NCBI RefSeq assembly: GCF_004344915.1 | Contig: NZ_SKFG01000008.1 | Span: 148,507 to 212,506, forward strand | Origin: Paenibacillus albiflavus | GTDB lineage: Bacteria; Bacillota; Bacilli; Paenibacillales; NBRC-103111 | DNA: 64,000 nt | Reading direction: 5' to 3' | In this document: piece by piece, positions 16,617 to 25,445 of the stretch | Numbering within the stretch: the stretch's first letter is position 1 | Layout of the letters: the number at the start of each line of letters is the position of its first letter | The notes under the pieces: generated by a model | Told to the model about the DNA's origin: nothing | Seen by the model: only the letters and a program-made list of their open reading frames with translations | Databases searched by the model: none | Translations under genes and position numbers: made by a program

Positions 16617-18383
16617 TTATTGAACTTGAACTTGAGCTAAGCTATAAGTGAAGTTCTTGTATGGTGACATATCAAATCCTTGTAATCTGGAGTTAACTGG
16701 CCACATATCTCTTCTTTGGTACATGAAGATGTAAGGCAAGTCATCATTTAATACTTGATATAGTTCTTTATAGACCGGCTTTCTCTTGTCGATCTCTACT
16801 TCTTTCAGTGCAGCCTTCATCAGCTCATCTGCTTTAGGATTGGAGTAGCCAATCTCGTTTTGTGAACCTTTTGATGAGAAGATATTCGTTGGATCTGGAT
16901 CAGGTGTTAAGCCCCATGCCATGAACAGCATATCGAATTTACCTTCTTTACGCTTCTGTCCTACAGCAGTGAAGTCCATTTGCTCAGGTACGAACTTGAT
17001 GCCTAATTCTTTGTAGTTAGCTGTTGCAACTGGAATGATGGCATCGTTAACTACGTTAGGTGAAGTTGCTACGAAGTTAATCTCGAACTTTTCGCCGTTC
17101 TTCTCGCGGATGCCGTCTTTGCCAACTACCCAACCAGCCTCATCCAGCAATTGCTTCGCTTTATCCAGGTTAAACTCATATTTCTCAATGCCATCTTCTG
17201 TGTATGCCCATGATAGTTTGGATTGTGGAATGTTAATTACATCCGCAAATGGACCATATACAGCTTCAACGATTTGCTTACGATCTAGACCATAAGCAAG
17301 CGCTTGTCTTACTTTCTTGTCTTGGAACTTCGCTTTTTTGTGGTTAAATGCGATATAACCATAACCGTTTGTAGGGAAGATGTTAACATCCATGAAACCT
17401 TGATCGATTAGCGCGTTAACATTATCCATGCTAACTGAAATCATATTCATGTCAGTTTCACCAGTTTGAAGCATTTGCATTTGTGTTTCGTCAGTCGTTA
17501 CTTTATAGATGATGTTAGGAGTTTTTGGAGCTCCTCCATAGTGAGTTGCGTTCGGTGCGAATACAACCTCTTGACCTGGTGTGTATTTCGCAAGTGTGTA
17601 TGGGCCAGAGCCAATTGGTGTATGGTTCAGGTCCTTCATGTAATCAAGATTTCCTTGCTTGTAATCTTTGCCATAAACAGATTTAGGAGCAATTGGATAA
17701 CCTCCCAAATCCGACATAGTAGTCGCACCGATTTCTGTTGTCGTGATTTCGACTGTTAGCGGGTCGATTACTTTAATGCCTTCGACGGAAGTCGCTGTAC
17801 CTTCTCTGTAAGCGTCTCCACCTTTAATGTGATTTAAGCTGATATCGCTTGGTCCATCGTATGATTTATCATGAAGAATAGTAAGTGCGAACGCAAAATC
17901 ATCTGCTGTAATCGGATCACCGTTGCTAAACTTCAAGTCTGGTTTTAATTTGAATGTATAAACAAGCTTATCGTCAGATATCTTAGGCATTTCAGCAGCT
18001 AATGCTGGTGAGTAAGTTGCATCTTTGTTAACCGTCAACATAGAATCGAAAATTAGGTTAACAACATAGTTATCATAAGCTGTTTCGGAATAGAACGGAT
18101 TGAAGATACCGTCTGGAGCTGTCATCCCGATAATTGCAGAATCCTTACGATTCTTCGCTTGCTGTGGGTTCTTTGAGTTGTCCCAAGCTGGAATTAATCC
18201 ATCACTCTTAATTTCTGGTCTAACTGGCGCTGCTGGAGCTGGTGTTGCTGTAGCAGCAGCAGGTGTAGGTGTTGTTGCACTGGAAGGTGCAGGAGTTGAA
18301 GCCGCTTCTTTACTTGAACAAGCTGCAAGTAGTGTACCTGCTGCAAGGACAACTGATAGTGTTAATGGTAATGTTTTTTTCAT
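16617..18383 (-). CDS. oppA: oligopeptide-binding lipoprotein OppA
   Basis: A 588-residue extracellular peptide-binding lipoprotein of solute-binding family 5. The signal peptide and lipobox (LAACSSKE) are followed by a Pro/Thr/Ala-rich linker of ~35 residues. The family 5 domain starts with the NPFYSETAYDNYVVNLIFD region and has LPKISDDKLVYTFKLKPDLKFSNGDPITADDF-like features, with LKFSNGDPITADDF clearly readable. The RQALAYGLDRKQIVEAVYG segment is also typical. The ATG at 18383 has AGGGGGA. It is the first gene of the operon. A TATAAT at about 18417-18422 on the minus strand may be its -10. Confidence 0.94.
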   Translation of the reverse strand: MKKTLPLTLSVVLAAGTLLAACSSKEAASTPAPSSATTPTPAAATATPAPAAPVRPEIKSDGLIPAWDNSKNPQQAKNRKDSAIIGMTAPDGIFNPFYSETAYDNYVVNLIFDSMLTVNKDATYSPALAAEMPKISDDKLVYTFKLKPDLKFSNGDPITADDFAFALTILHDKSYDGPSDISLNHIKGGDAYREGTATSVEGIKVIDPLTVEITTTEIGATTMSDLGGYPIAPKSVYGKDYKQGNLDYMKDLNHTPIGSGPYTLAKYTPGQEVVFAPNATHYGGAPKTPNIIYKVTTDETQMQMLQTGETDMNMISVSMDNVNALIDQGFMDVNIFPTNGYGYIAFNHKKAKFQDKKVRQALAYGLDRKQIVEAVYGPFADVINIPQSKLSWAYTEDGIEKYEFNLDKAKQLLDEAGWVVGKDGIREKNGEKFEINFVATSPNVVNDAIIPVATANYKELGIKFVPEQMDFTAVGQKRKEGKFDMLFMAWGLTPDPDPTNIFSSKGSQNEIGYSNPKADELMKAALKEVEIDKRKPVYKELYQVLNDDLPYIFMYQRRDMWPVNSRLQGFDMSPYKNFTYSLAQVQVQ

Positions 18384-18491
18384 TCTTATCCCCCTTAGAT
18401 TTTATAAAATTCAATTTATTATAGCATTAATATAAAATACTAGAAAACTAATTTTTAGATAAATTCAAATATTTAAACACCGTTCAATAAG

Positions 18492-18528
18492 AAAAAGTCC
18501 CTAACAGCCTTGCTGTTTAAGGACTTTT
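18492..18528. terminator. terminator after the phosphodiester glycosidase gene
   Basis: AAAAGTCCCTAACAGC (18493-18508) pairs with GCTGTTTAAGGACTTTT (18512-18528) with small mismatches. TTTTTC follows on the minus strand. It separates the glycosidase gene from opp. Confidence 0.8.
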
Positions 18529-18545
18529 GACATTCAAAATTTCTG

Positions 18546-19856
18546 TTAACCAACACCATCTTGATCTGAATTATCTGGGTCGGATGGATTATTATTAGGT
18601 ATATCAGCCTTATTAGGAGTCGATGTTGGGGATTGTGACGTACTATTAGGCTTGGTAGAATTGCTCCGATCTCCCGTTTGGTCAGGCTTAGGTGTAGAGG
18701 TCGGAACTGTGGTCGTCTTCGCTTTAGGCGTTGGAGTGGAAGTTGGCTTAGTCGTCTGACCATCAGGCTTCCACGCTTTATCTGGGTCCCATGTCCCACC
18801 TGGATCAATCGTATCGAGACCATCCCACACATTATGGACCTTCACATCCTCCGCATTATTAAAGACGAGGAAAGCCGACGGTAGTGTACGCTCTTTGCCG
18901 TTCGGTGACGATGGCTTCGTCAAGACTTCTCCACCCTCGCCTACTAGTACGGAAGAAGAACCCCCATCCAAGAAGCCTGCATTGATGCACCCTTCTTCCA
19001 GCAGCAAATCCTGTACATCGCGCAGCGACGCACCAATACTATGCTTTTGACGTCCATCAATGACAACGAAGATCACCGTACCATCTTCACGCTGCCCAAC
19101 AGCGGTACGAGGCTGGATTCCACGTCCTCCGTTGCCCTTCGTAATCAGCGGCTTCCCATTCACAATAACCCGTGGATAGAAAGATACCGCATCTGTAACG
19201 TTCATCTGACGCAATTCTTTTACCGAATGCTTCCCAATAATCAAAGCACCATCCTTCGTAAAGGCAACGACATGCTGTGGGGTTGTATCCGCCGAGTCGT
19301 TATACAGCACTTCACCGCCTGACATGACAACTCCTATCGGAGCGAATCCATTACCGAATCCGCCTGGATCAACGAATCCACCTGCATTTACACCCGCAAC
19401 GGCATGCGTACGTTTGACCATCGACGATACGGTTTCACCAGTGCCTTGCTTCTGAGGGACAACAACTCGAATCGCTTTGGGATCATAGATATAGATCTTC
19501 TTGCCGACCCAGCCATCGCCTGATATGTCTTCGATCTTCGTTAGCTGAGTCATTTCTTTATGTATGAACGGTTCCTCAGGCAGCTTCTGCTCCTCAGCCG
19601 CATTCTTGTCATTGACCTCGAACAGCTCTTTAATCATTCGATCCCGTTCAGTTCCCCCAACAAATACCCACGACCAAGTGCGAAAAGATTGCGTTGTAAT
19701 CGCCGTTTCCGCTAATATCGTCCGAAATCTCGAACCCGTTGGTGTTACATAGAAGAGAGAGGAAACAACAAAAATAAGAATGGCAAATACCATAAGAACT
19801 CGTTTGCCTCTTCCCCATGTCTTCAGTCTTTTGCTAAATAAAGTTTTACGAGACAC
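18546..19856 (-). CDS. phosphodiester glycosidase (NAGPA-like) family surface protein
   Basis: A 436-residue protein with an N-terminal basic segment and membrane anchor (RVLMVFAILIFVVSSLFYV). Its catalytic-type domain carries the DUF2233/NAGPA signatures AGVNAGGFVDPGGFGNGF, IQPRTAVGQREDGTVIFVVIDGRQ and CINAGFLDGGSSS. The last ~75 residues form a Pro/Thr/Ser-rich, low-complexity tail, perhaps wall-spanning. The start is a GTG at 19856 with a weak ribosome binding site. Related proteins act on alpha-linked phosphodiester sugars or in exopolysaccharide metabolism. The substrate is unknown. Confidence 0.85.
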   Translation of the reverse strand: MSRKTLFSKRLKTWGRGKRVLMVFAILIFVVSSLFYVTPTGSRFRTILAETAITTQSFRTWSWVFVGGTERDRMIKELFEVNDKNAAEEQKLPEEPFIHKEMTQLTKIEDISGDGWVGKKIYIYDPKAIRVVVPQKQGTGETVSSMVKRTHAVAGVNAGGFVDPGGFGNGFAPIGVVMSGGEVLYNDSADTTPQHVVAFTKDGALIIGKHSVKELRQMNVTDAVSFYPRVIVNGKPLITKGNGGRGIQPRTAVGQREDGTVIFVVIDGRQKHSIGASLRDVQDLLLEEGCINAGFLDGGSSSVLVGEGGEVLTKPSSPNGKERTLPSAFLVFNNAEDVKVHNVWDGLDTIDPGGTWDPDKAWKPDGQTTKPTSTPTPKAKTTTVPTSTPKPDQTGDRSNSTKPNSTSQSPTSTPNKADIPNNNPSDPDNSDQDGVG

Positions 19857-19959
19857 TGCTGATCACATCCATATTCGGCGTATATTAAGAAATATTTAAC
19901 ACATTATATATCTGATGTACATGCTATATGCGATTTAACTTTACATAAGGAGTTAACAG

Positions 19960-20643
19960 ATGCATTCCAATAAACAGACGTTATCTAGCCTTTCAATGTT
20001 TCAAGCACTAGATAAAACTGAAATGGATAAACTAGAAAATATTTCTAATATACAACTATTTTCTAAGAAATCTCACATTATCATGGAAGGTGATAGCCGT
20101 GATGCTGTCTATTTTATCCATAGTGGAATTGTGAAGATTTATACTGTTGACGTTCTTGGTAATGAGAATATTATACATTATCTTCGGAAAGACAGCATGT
20201 TTCCGTACTCTATTTTTTTCGTTGACGATCCCTATCCAGTTACGGCCGAAGTTGTGGAGGATGCAGTCGTCTCCGCACTGCCAATTCAAGCTTTTGAGCA
20301 GCTATTATTTGAAAATGCTGAATTAGCGAAGTATATCATTCAAATATTAAGTCAAAGAATTCATTTGCTCAATAATAGAATCCGGGAATTTTGCGCGAAT
20401 GATGTCAATTTACGTATTGCCTCGTTACTTATTCGTCTTACCGAGGAACACGGAATAAGACACAGAAATGGCATACTGATCAATTTGCAGCTAACTCATC
20501 AAGAAGTTGCTTATATGGCTGGTACGACTCGGGAATCGGTCAATCGACTCTTAAATCAGCTTAAGAAAAATAAAACAATCTCCATCCATAATCGCAAAAT
20601 CATGATTCATCAAATAGCGGATTTGCACCATTTTTTGTTATGA
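19960..20643 (+). CDS. Crp/Fnr-family transcriptional regulator
   Basis: A 227-residue regulator with an N-terminal cyclic-nucleotide-binding-like beta barrel (about residues 10-120), a long dimerisation helix and a C-terminal winged helix. The recognition helix GTTRESVNRLL carries the Arg-Glu-x3-Arg pattern that Crp uses to read TGTGA. Only one cysteine is present (REFCANDV), so an Fnr-type iron-sulfur cluster is not possible. The cAMP-binding Arg-Ser signature is also not evident, so the ligand is unknown. The ribosome binding site is TAAGGAG. A consensus target lies at 7013-7028. Confidence 0.88.
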   Translation: MHSNKQTLSSLSMFQALDKTEMDKLENISNIQLFSKKSHIIMEGDSRDAVYFIHSGIVKIYTVDVLGNENIIHYLRKDSMFPYSIFFVDDPYPVTAEVVEDAVVSALPIQAFEQLLFENAELAKYIIQILSQRIHLLNNRIREFCANDVNLRIASLLIRLTEEHGIRHRNGILINLQLTHQEVAYMAGTTRESVNRLLNQLKKNKTISIHNRKIMIHQIADLHHFLL

Positions 20644-20664
20644 AACTACTATATAAACGCCAAA

Positions 20665-20705
20665 TGGGGTGGCTCTACTGTCATAAAGACTTCAGAGTCG
20701 CCCCA
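20665..20705. terminator. hairpin between the Crp/Fnr regulator and the FAD protein gene
   Basis: TGGGGTGGCTCT (20665-20676) pairs with AGAGTCGCCCCA (20694-20705) using G-T pairs. It lies between two convergent genes. T-runs on either side are weak, so termination is likely but not certain. Confidence 0.6.
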
Positions 20706-20724
20706 TCTGATATTACTTAGCTGA

Positions 20725-21291
20725 TTAAGCTTTCAATACATCATGATCAACGTAACGTTCACCTTTGATTTCGCTGATTAGGTTAATCGCTACCCTAGCG
20801 CCATCACCTGCTGTAATAATCGTATGCACGCTTACGCCTGCGATAACGCCTGCCGCCCAGATACCATCTGTGCTTGTACGGCCAGCCTCATCAACTTCGA
20901 CGACGAACTTGATCCTCGGCTCATTACCAGGAACGACGGTCAAGCCAATTTCCTGTGCCAACATGATCGCCGCACCTGTTGCAATAATAACATGCTTAGC
21001 TTGATGCGAGGCTGCTTCTGTCTTAACTTCAAATCCGCCTTCGTCCAGCTCAATAATGTCGGCTACCTTCTCGGTAAGAATTTCCGCACCGAATTGTTCT
21101 GCTTGCTTACGTCCAACAGCAACTAAATCAGGGCCATCTATCCCCATAACACCATAATGATTATCCACGCGAGCGCGCTTCGTCATTCCGGTTTCATTAT
21201 CAAGAACGAGTGTCTTGAGTCCAGCTTTCGCAGTGAAAATCGCTGCGCTTGCGCCTGCAGGACCTGCACCAATAATCAGAACATCATACAT
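20725..21291 (-). CDS. thioredoxin-reductase-like FAD protein lacking the NADPH domain
   Basis: A 188-residue flavoprotein. It has the FAD dinucleotide fold (VLIIGAGPAGASAAIFTAKAG), an IIATGA turn and the second FAD motif (STDGIWAAGVIAG), like thioredoxin reductase. The roughly 120-residue NADPH-binding insertion and the redox-active CxxC are cleanly missing between them. The frame is intact, so this looks like a stable family form and not a broken gene. It starts 63 bp after trxB on the same strand with a GGAAGGGAG site, and is probably co-transcribed. The electron donor and substrate are unknown. Confidence 0.82.
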   Translation of the reverse strand: MYDVLIIGAGPAGASAAIFTAKAGLKTLVLDNETGMTKRARVDNHYGVMGIDGPDLVAVGRKQAEQFGAEILTEKVADIIELDEGGFEVKTEAASHQAKHVIIATGAAIMLAQEIGLTVVPGNEPRIKFVVEVDEAGRTSTDGIWAAGVIAGVSVHTIITAGDGARVAINLISEIKGERYVDHDVLKA

Positions 21292-21354
21292 GTGATTAAC
21301 TCCCTTCCTAAATAACGTGCATATGATTAAGCTTATTTCTTCTAATTAAACTTA

Positions 21355-22302
21355 TTACTTCTGAGGTTCAGCGACTTTCAATTCATTATGTTCAATGAAA
21401 CGTTCGCAGTCCAGTGCTGCCATACAACCGCTGCCTGCTGATGTAATCGCTTGACGATATTTATCATCTTGCACATCTCCACAAGCAAATACACCTGGGA
21501 TATTCGTTTCGGAAGTACCTGGGTTCACTTGGATATAACCTACTTCATTAGTAGCAATCTGTCCATCAAGGAACTTCGTATTCGGTGTATGGCCGATCGC
21601 GACGAATAGACCGTCTGTTTCAAACACTTCTTCTTGACCTGTAGCGTTATTTAGTACTCTAAGACCTGTTACACCCATTGGACCTGATTCAACTGCAACT
21701 GGTGTGTAGTTGAGACTCCATTTAATTTTCTCATTGCTTCTTGCGCGATCCTGCATAATCTTGGAGGCGCGAAGCTCATCACGACGATGAACAAGACGAA
21801 CCTCAGAACCAAAGCGAGTTAAGAAATTCGCTTCCTCTAAAGCAGAATCTCCGCCGCCAACAACGATAATTTTCTTATTGCGGAAGAAGAAACCATCACA
21901 AGTCGCACATGTGCTTAATCCACGGCCCACATTCTCAGTTTCCCCAGGAATGCCCAAATATTTTGCAGATGCGCCAGTCGAAATAATAACCGTTTCTGTA
22001 ACTAGCTCCCCAATTCCTTCTACTGTTAATTTAAAAGGACGCTCCGAAAGATCAGCCTTCGTCACCCAGCCAGAACGAAATTCAGCACCGAAACGCTCTG
22101 CTTGCTTACGCATTTGATCCATTAATTCAGGTCCCATAATACCATCGACAAATCCAGGGAAGTTCTCAACTTCTGTCGTTGTCGTTAATTGTCCACCTGG
22201 TTGAGGCCCTTCAATTACTAGTGGATTCATGTTCGCACGTGCAAGATAGATTGCTGCAGTTAGTCCAGCAGGACCTGTTCCAATAATAATAGATTTATAC
22301 AT
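21355..22302 (-). CDS. trxB: thioredoxin reductase
   Basis: A 315-residue FAD/NADPH enzyme that reduces thioredoxin. The FAD motif is IIGTGPAGLTAAIYLARAN, the redox centre is STCATCDGFFF (CxxC), the NADPH fold is VVGGGDSALEEANFL, and the C-terminal FAD motif is PGVFACGDVQD. Its length is normal. The ribosome binding site is TAGGAGG. Upstream lies an AT-rich 24-bp palindrome containing a Fur/PerR-like box, which may link it to metal or oxidative stress. Confidence 0.97.
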   Translation of the reverse strand: MYKSIIIGTGPAGLTAAIYLARANMNPLVIEGPQPGGQLTTTTEVENFPGFVDGIMGPELMDQMRKQAERFGAEFRSGWVTKADLSERPFKLTVEGIGELVTETVIISTGASAKYLGIPGETENVGRGLSTCATCDGFFFRNKKIIVVGGGDSALEEANFLTRFGSEVRLVHRRDELRASKIMQDRARSNEKIKWSLNYTPVAVESGPMGVTGLRVLNNATGQEEVFETDGLFVAIGHTPNTKFLDGQIATNEVGYIQVNPGTSETNIPGVFACGDVQDDKYRQAITSAGSGCMAALDCERFIEHNELKVAEPQK

Positions 22303-22334
22303 GATGTATGCCTCCTAAAATGATAGTTTTATAT

Positions 22335-22362
22335 CGATAATAATTATTATATAATAATTATT
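22335..22362. promoter_or_regulatory. AT-rich palindrome with Fur/PerR-family-like box
   Basis: Positions 22339-22362 form a perfect 24-bp palindrome built from AATAATTATTAT and its complement. Positions 22335-22349 (CGATAATAATTATTA) match the Fur 7-1-7 box TGATAATNATTATCA at 12 of 14 defined positions. It lies 37 bp upstream of trxB and contains TATAAT on both strands. Confidence 0.5.
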
Positions 22363-22455
22363 TTAAATAAATATAGATAAAGTGTCAACTTTTTCACAAG
22401 CATCTATATACTCCAATTTACCATGTGCTGCTATTTTCATCAAATACATCTTGAT

Positions 22456-22503
22456 TTGTCAGAATATTTGTGCAACTATATAAATGACTGGCCAGTCATT
22501 TAT
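22456..22503 (+). promoter_or_regulatory. promoter with TetR-type operator palindrome
   Basis: TTGTCA (22456-22461), 17 bases, then TATAAA (22479-22484) form a good vegetative promoter. Positions 22480-22503 are a perfect 24-bp palindrome with core TGACTGGCCAGTCA, covering the -10 and the likely transcription start. The third gene of the operon encodes a TetR repressor, the obvious candidate to bind it. Confidence 0.8.
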
Positions 22504-22524
22504 TTTGAAACAAGGAGTTGCCCT

Positions 22525-23751
22525 TTGACGAATCGAGCTTATTTATATGTCAAAGCCTTCTCAGATCTAGGGAGCAGAATGGATGCCATTGCTCTTGGCG
22601 TCGTTATATATGCTGCTACGGGAAGCGCTGCATGGCTGTCTGCACTGTTAGGAGTCTCGATGCTTGGAGGCTTAATATCCAGCATATTCTCAGGTGTTCT
22701 TGCTGATCGACTAGACAGACGAAGCATCATGATTGTCACCGATTGGTTACGTGCTGTGCTGATTATCAGTCTAATCTTCTTCCCGAGCCCGATCATGATT
22801 CTCGTCATTCGATTCCTGATGGGTCTGATGTCCAGCTTCTTTGAAGTCAGCTTTATGGCTGAGGTTCCGCAAATTTATGGCAATAACAACTTGCTGCGAG
22901 TTAATGCTATGCTGTCCAGACTATCATCAATCAGTATGGTTATCGGATTCTTAGCTGGTGGCATGCTGTATGATTTTCTTGGATTTGAATCGGTACTCCT
23001 AATTGATGGCTGTACTTTCGCTATCTCTGCTATCGTACTCATGAGAATGAAATGGAATCACACCCATGTAGCAGAAGGCAAAACCTTCAAACAGCCACTT
23101 CGGCAAATCACTAGCGATATGCGCGAGGTTAAAACGTATTTATGGGGTCGACCTATCTTACTGCTCATTTTCTTAGTATTCCTATTCGATACATTCGGAT
23201 CAGCTTCACATAATTTAGGTGTACCGCTTCTCGCTGAACAGATCGACGTGAACAAACAAGCGCTATACTATGGAATAATTTGGTCGGTATGGGCATTCGG
23301 CAACGTCATTACGACGTACTTCCTACCGAAGGTTGCGTTCATTAAGCAGTACATGTATCGAACCTATTTTATCTCTACCATTCTAATGTCGGTTGGATTT
23401 ATCGCTATATTCTCAACCACTTATTTACCTATCGTACTGCTATTCGCATTTCTAACTGGACTAACCGATGCTTGTGCAATGACAACTAATTCTACCATTA
23501 TGCAACAATGTGATAACCATATTCGTGGACGCATCCTTGGGATTTCAAGCTTACTAGGTAAACTAGGCTTCGGCGTTGGATTCGTAATTGCACCAATGCT
23601 GATCACCTTATTTTCTCTAAGTCAAATGGTTGTCATCATGCATAGCTCCGTTATTATCGTGACTATCATTGCAGCCATTCTCTATTTGAAACAATCCAAA
23701 GGAGTGATTAAATATGGATCAAGTAACAGTTATGATGAAAGAGCTAACTGA
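22525..23751 (+). CDS. MFS transporter (MFS_3-like efflux type)
   Basis: The protein has 408 residues and about twelve membrane helices. The loop after helix 2 reads GVLADRLDRRSIMIVTDWLRA, the conserved MFS signature. FSDLGSRMDAIALGVVIYAATGSAAWLSALLG resembles macrolide/multidrug efflux members. I choose the TTG at 22525 because AAGGAG (22512-22517) is correctly spaced; upstream in-frame starts would lie within or before the operator. Its 3' end overlaps the next gene by 38 bp. The regulated operon suggests an inducible exporter. Confidence 0.86.
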   Translation: MTNRAYLYVKAFSDLGSRMDAIALGVVIYAATGSAAWLSALLGVSMLGGLISSIFSGVLADRLDRRSIMIVTDWLRAVLIISLIFFPSPIMILVIRFLMGLMSSFFEVSFMAEVPQIYGNNNLLRVNAMLSRLSSISMVIGFLAGGMLYDFLGFESVLLIDGCTFAISAIVLMRMKWNHTHVAEGKTFKQPLRQITSDMREVKTYLWGRPILLLIFLVFLFDTFGSASHNLGVPLLAEQIDVNKQALYYGIIWSVWAFGNVITTYFLPKVAFIKQYMYRTYFISTILMSVGFIAIFSTTYLPIVLLFAFLTGLTDACAMTTNSTIMQQCDNHIRGRILGISSLLGKLGFGVGFVIAPMLITLFSLSQMVVIMHSSVIIVTIIAAILYLKQSKGVIKYGSSNSYDERAN

Positions 23752-24784
23752 GTTAGATGGGATTTCTGGCTTCGAACAAGAGGTACATGACAAGCTGAAG
23801 CAGCTGCTTGAGCCTGTATCTGATGAAATAATCAAGGATCGTCTTGGCAGTATAATTGGTGTCAAAAAAGGGCTGGAGCATGGTCCTCGTGTACTCGTGG
23901 CAGGTCATTTGGACGAAATCGGATTCATGGTTACTCATATTACGGATAAAGGATTTTTGCGCTTCGAGCAAGTTGGCGGCTGGTGGTCCCATACCGTGCT
24001 TGCCCAGCGACTAAGAATCAAATCTCGAAAAGGCGATTATGTGGGCATTGTGGGTTCAAAACCACCGCATGTCATTACAGCAGAAGAAAGAACAAAAGTC
24101 GTTCCACTAAAGGAACTATTCATCGATGTTGGTGCTAGTTCCAAAGAGGAAGTAAAAGAAATGGGGATTCAGATTGGTGATCCAGTTGTTCCGATTTCTG
24201 ACTTTTTCACCATGCGCAACGGCGAGCTATGGGCTGGCAAAGCAATTGATAATCGGGTTGGCTGCGCACTTGCCGCTGAGACACTTCGCAGATTGCAAGC
24301 TGAAGAACATCCGAATATCGTGTTTGCAGGAGCCACTGTACAAGAAGAAGTTGGACTACGTGGAGCTGCTACAACAGCCAATCTCGTTCAGCCCGATATC
24401 GCCATCGCTATCGATGTAGGTGTAGCGCAGGATACACCTGGACTTGAGAATCTTCATGGGAGCAGCAATGTCGGTGAAGGGCCTCTCATCATGCTGTTTG
24501 ACTCCAGTACCATTGCACATATGAAACTTCGTAACTTAGTACTTGATACAGCAGAAGAACTTGGAATCCCTGTTCAATTGAATGTACAGCTAGGTGGAGG
24601 TACGGATGCAGGTAAATTCCATCTACAAGGGATTGGTTGCCCATCTATCGCAATCGGCTTTGCGACTCGTTACATTCACAGTCACCAAGCCATAATGGCC
24701 AAACAAGATTTTGAATATGCCGTAAGTTTAGTTACTGCGCTTATTAAGAAGCTTGACAAAGAGACAGTTGAACAATTAACCTAG
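23714..24784 (+). CDS. M42-family aminopeptidase (FrvX/YsdC-like)
   Basis: A 356-residue cytosolic dinuclear metal aminopeptidase, usually forming a tetrahedral dodecamer. All expected ligands are readable: AGHLDEIGF (His), AIDNRVGCA (Asp), VQEEVGLRGA (catalytic Glu and ligand Glu), AIDVGVAQDTPG (Asp) and RYIHSHQAIM (His). The ATG at 23714 has AAAGGAG and lies within the MFS gene end. Placement between an exporter and its TetR regulator is odd for a general peptidase and may mean the inducer is peptide-like. Confidence 0.92.
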   Translation: MDQVTVMMKELTELDGISGFEQEVHDKLKQLLEPVSDEIIKDRLGSIIGVKKGLEHGPRVLVAGHLDEIGFMVTHITDKGFLRFEQVGGWWSHTVLAQRLRIKSRKGDYVGIVGSKPPHVITAEERTKVVPLKELFIDVGASSKEEVKEMGIQIGDPVVPISDFFTMRNGELWAGKAIDNRVGCALAAETLRRLQAEEHPNIVFAGATVQEEVGLRGAATTANLVQPDIAIAIDVGVAQDTPGLENLHGSSNVGEGPLIMLFDSSTIAHMKLRNLVLDTAEELGIPVQLNVQLGGGTDAGKFHLQGIGCPSIAIGFATRYIHSHQAIMAKQDFEYAVSLVTALIKKLDKETVEQLT

Positions 24785-24820
24785 TAAATTAATAATATAA
24801 GGATAGGAGTGGTATATATA

Positions 24821-25432
24821 ATGGCTCCGAAAGTAACAGTCGAATATAAAGATGAGAAAAGACTGGCAATCCTTGATGCAGCACTACATTGTTTTGCAGA
24901 TAAGGGCTATCGCGACACAACAATAACTGATATTTCAAACTACTTGTTGATGAGCAAAGGCTCCATCTACATCTACTTCACAAGTAAAGAAGATATTTAT
25001 AAGCAGTTGATGGAGAATCGTATGGAGTGGATGATCACCCAGACATCGAGCAAATTTGGGGAATTAACGACTGCTTCAGAGAAGCTTCGATTGCTCGTAC
25101 GTATGTTTACAGATCAAACACTAGATGACCTCAAAGAGTTGCTTAGCTTTCACTTGGAATTCATGCTTATCTCATCTAGGCAGAATTCACTGAAGAAAGT
25201 TATGCATAAGCACATCGAAATGGCTACAAAATTTGTCCAAGATATTATTGATGAGGGTAAAGATTCTGGCGAGTTTCGTTCGGACACCGACAGTTACACA
25301 GCCTCGACTCTGTTCTGGGCATTGCGGGATGGTTTAGTCCTACATTCACTGGGCATAGATGTTGATGAGGAATACAAAGCTCATATGATCGGAATGGAAG
25401 AAATGCTCTTCCGTTACATTGCAACTTTATAG
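24821..25432 (+). CDS. TetR-family repressor
   Basis: A 203-residue regulator. The N-terminal helix-turn-helix reads RLAILDAALHCFADKGYRDTTITDIS followed by MSKGSIYIYFTSKEDIY, the standard TetR pattern. The C-terminal ~140 residues form the ligand pocket, resembling the YerO/LfrR group by pattern. The ATG at 24821 follows AGGAG by 11 bases; a GTG at 24809 would add residues without a site. It is the last gene of the MFS-M42-TetR operon and probably autoregulates via the palindrome at 22480-22503. Confidence 0.9.
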   Translation: MAPKVTVEYKDEKRLAILDAALHCFADKGYRDTTITDISNYLLMSKGSIYIYFTSKEDIYKQLMENRMEWMITQTSSKFGELTTASEKLRLLVRMFTDQTLDDLKELLSFHLEFMLISSRQNSLKKVMHKHIEMATKFVQDIIDEGKDSGEFRSDTDSYTASTLFWALRDGLVLHSLGIDVDEEYKAHMIGMEEMLFRYIATL

Positions 25433-25445
25433 TTAATCCTAATGC

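Noticed and set aside
22423..22524. Earlier ATG for the MFS gene at 22423
   Set aside because: The added residues would be encoded across the promoter and operator palindrome and are not membrane-protein-like; TTG 22525 has a proper site.
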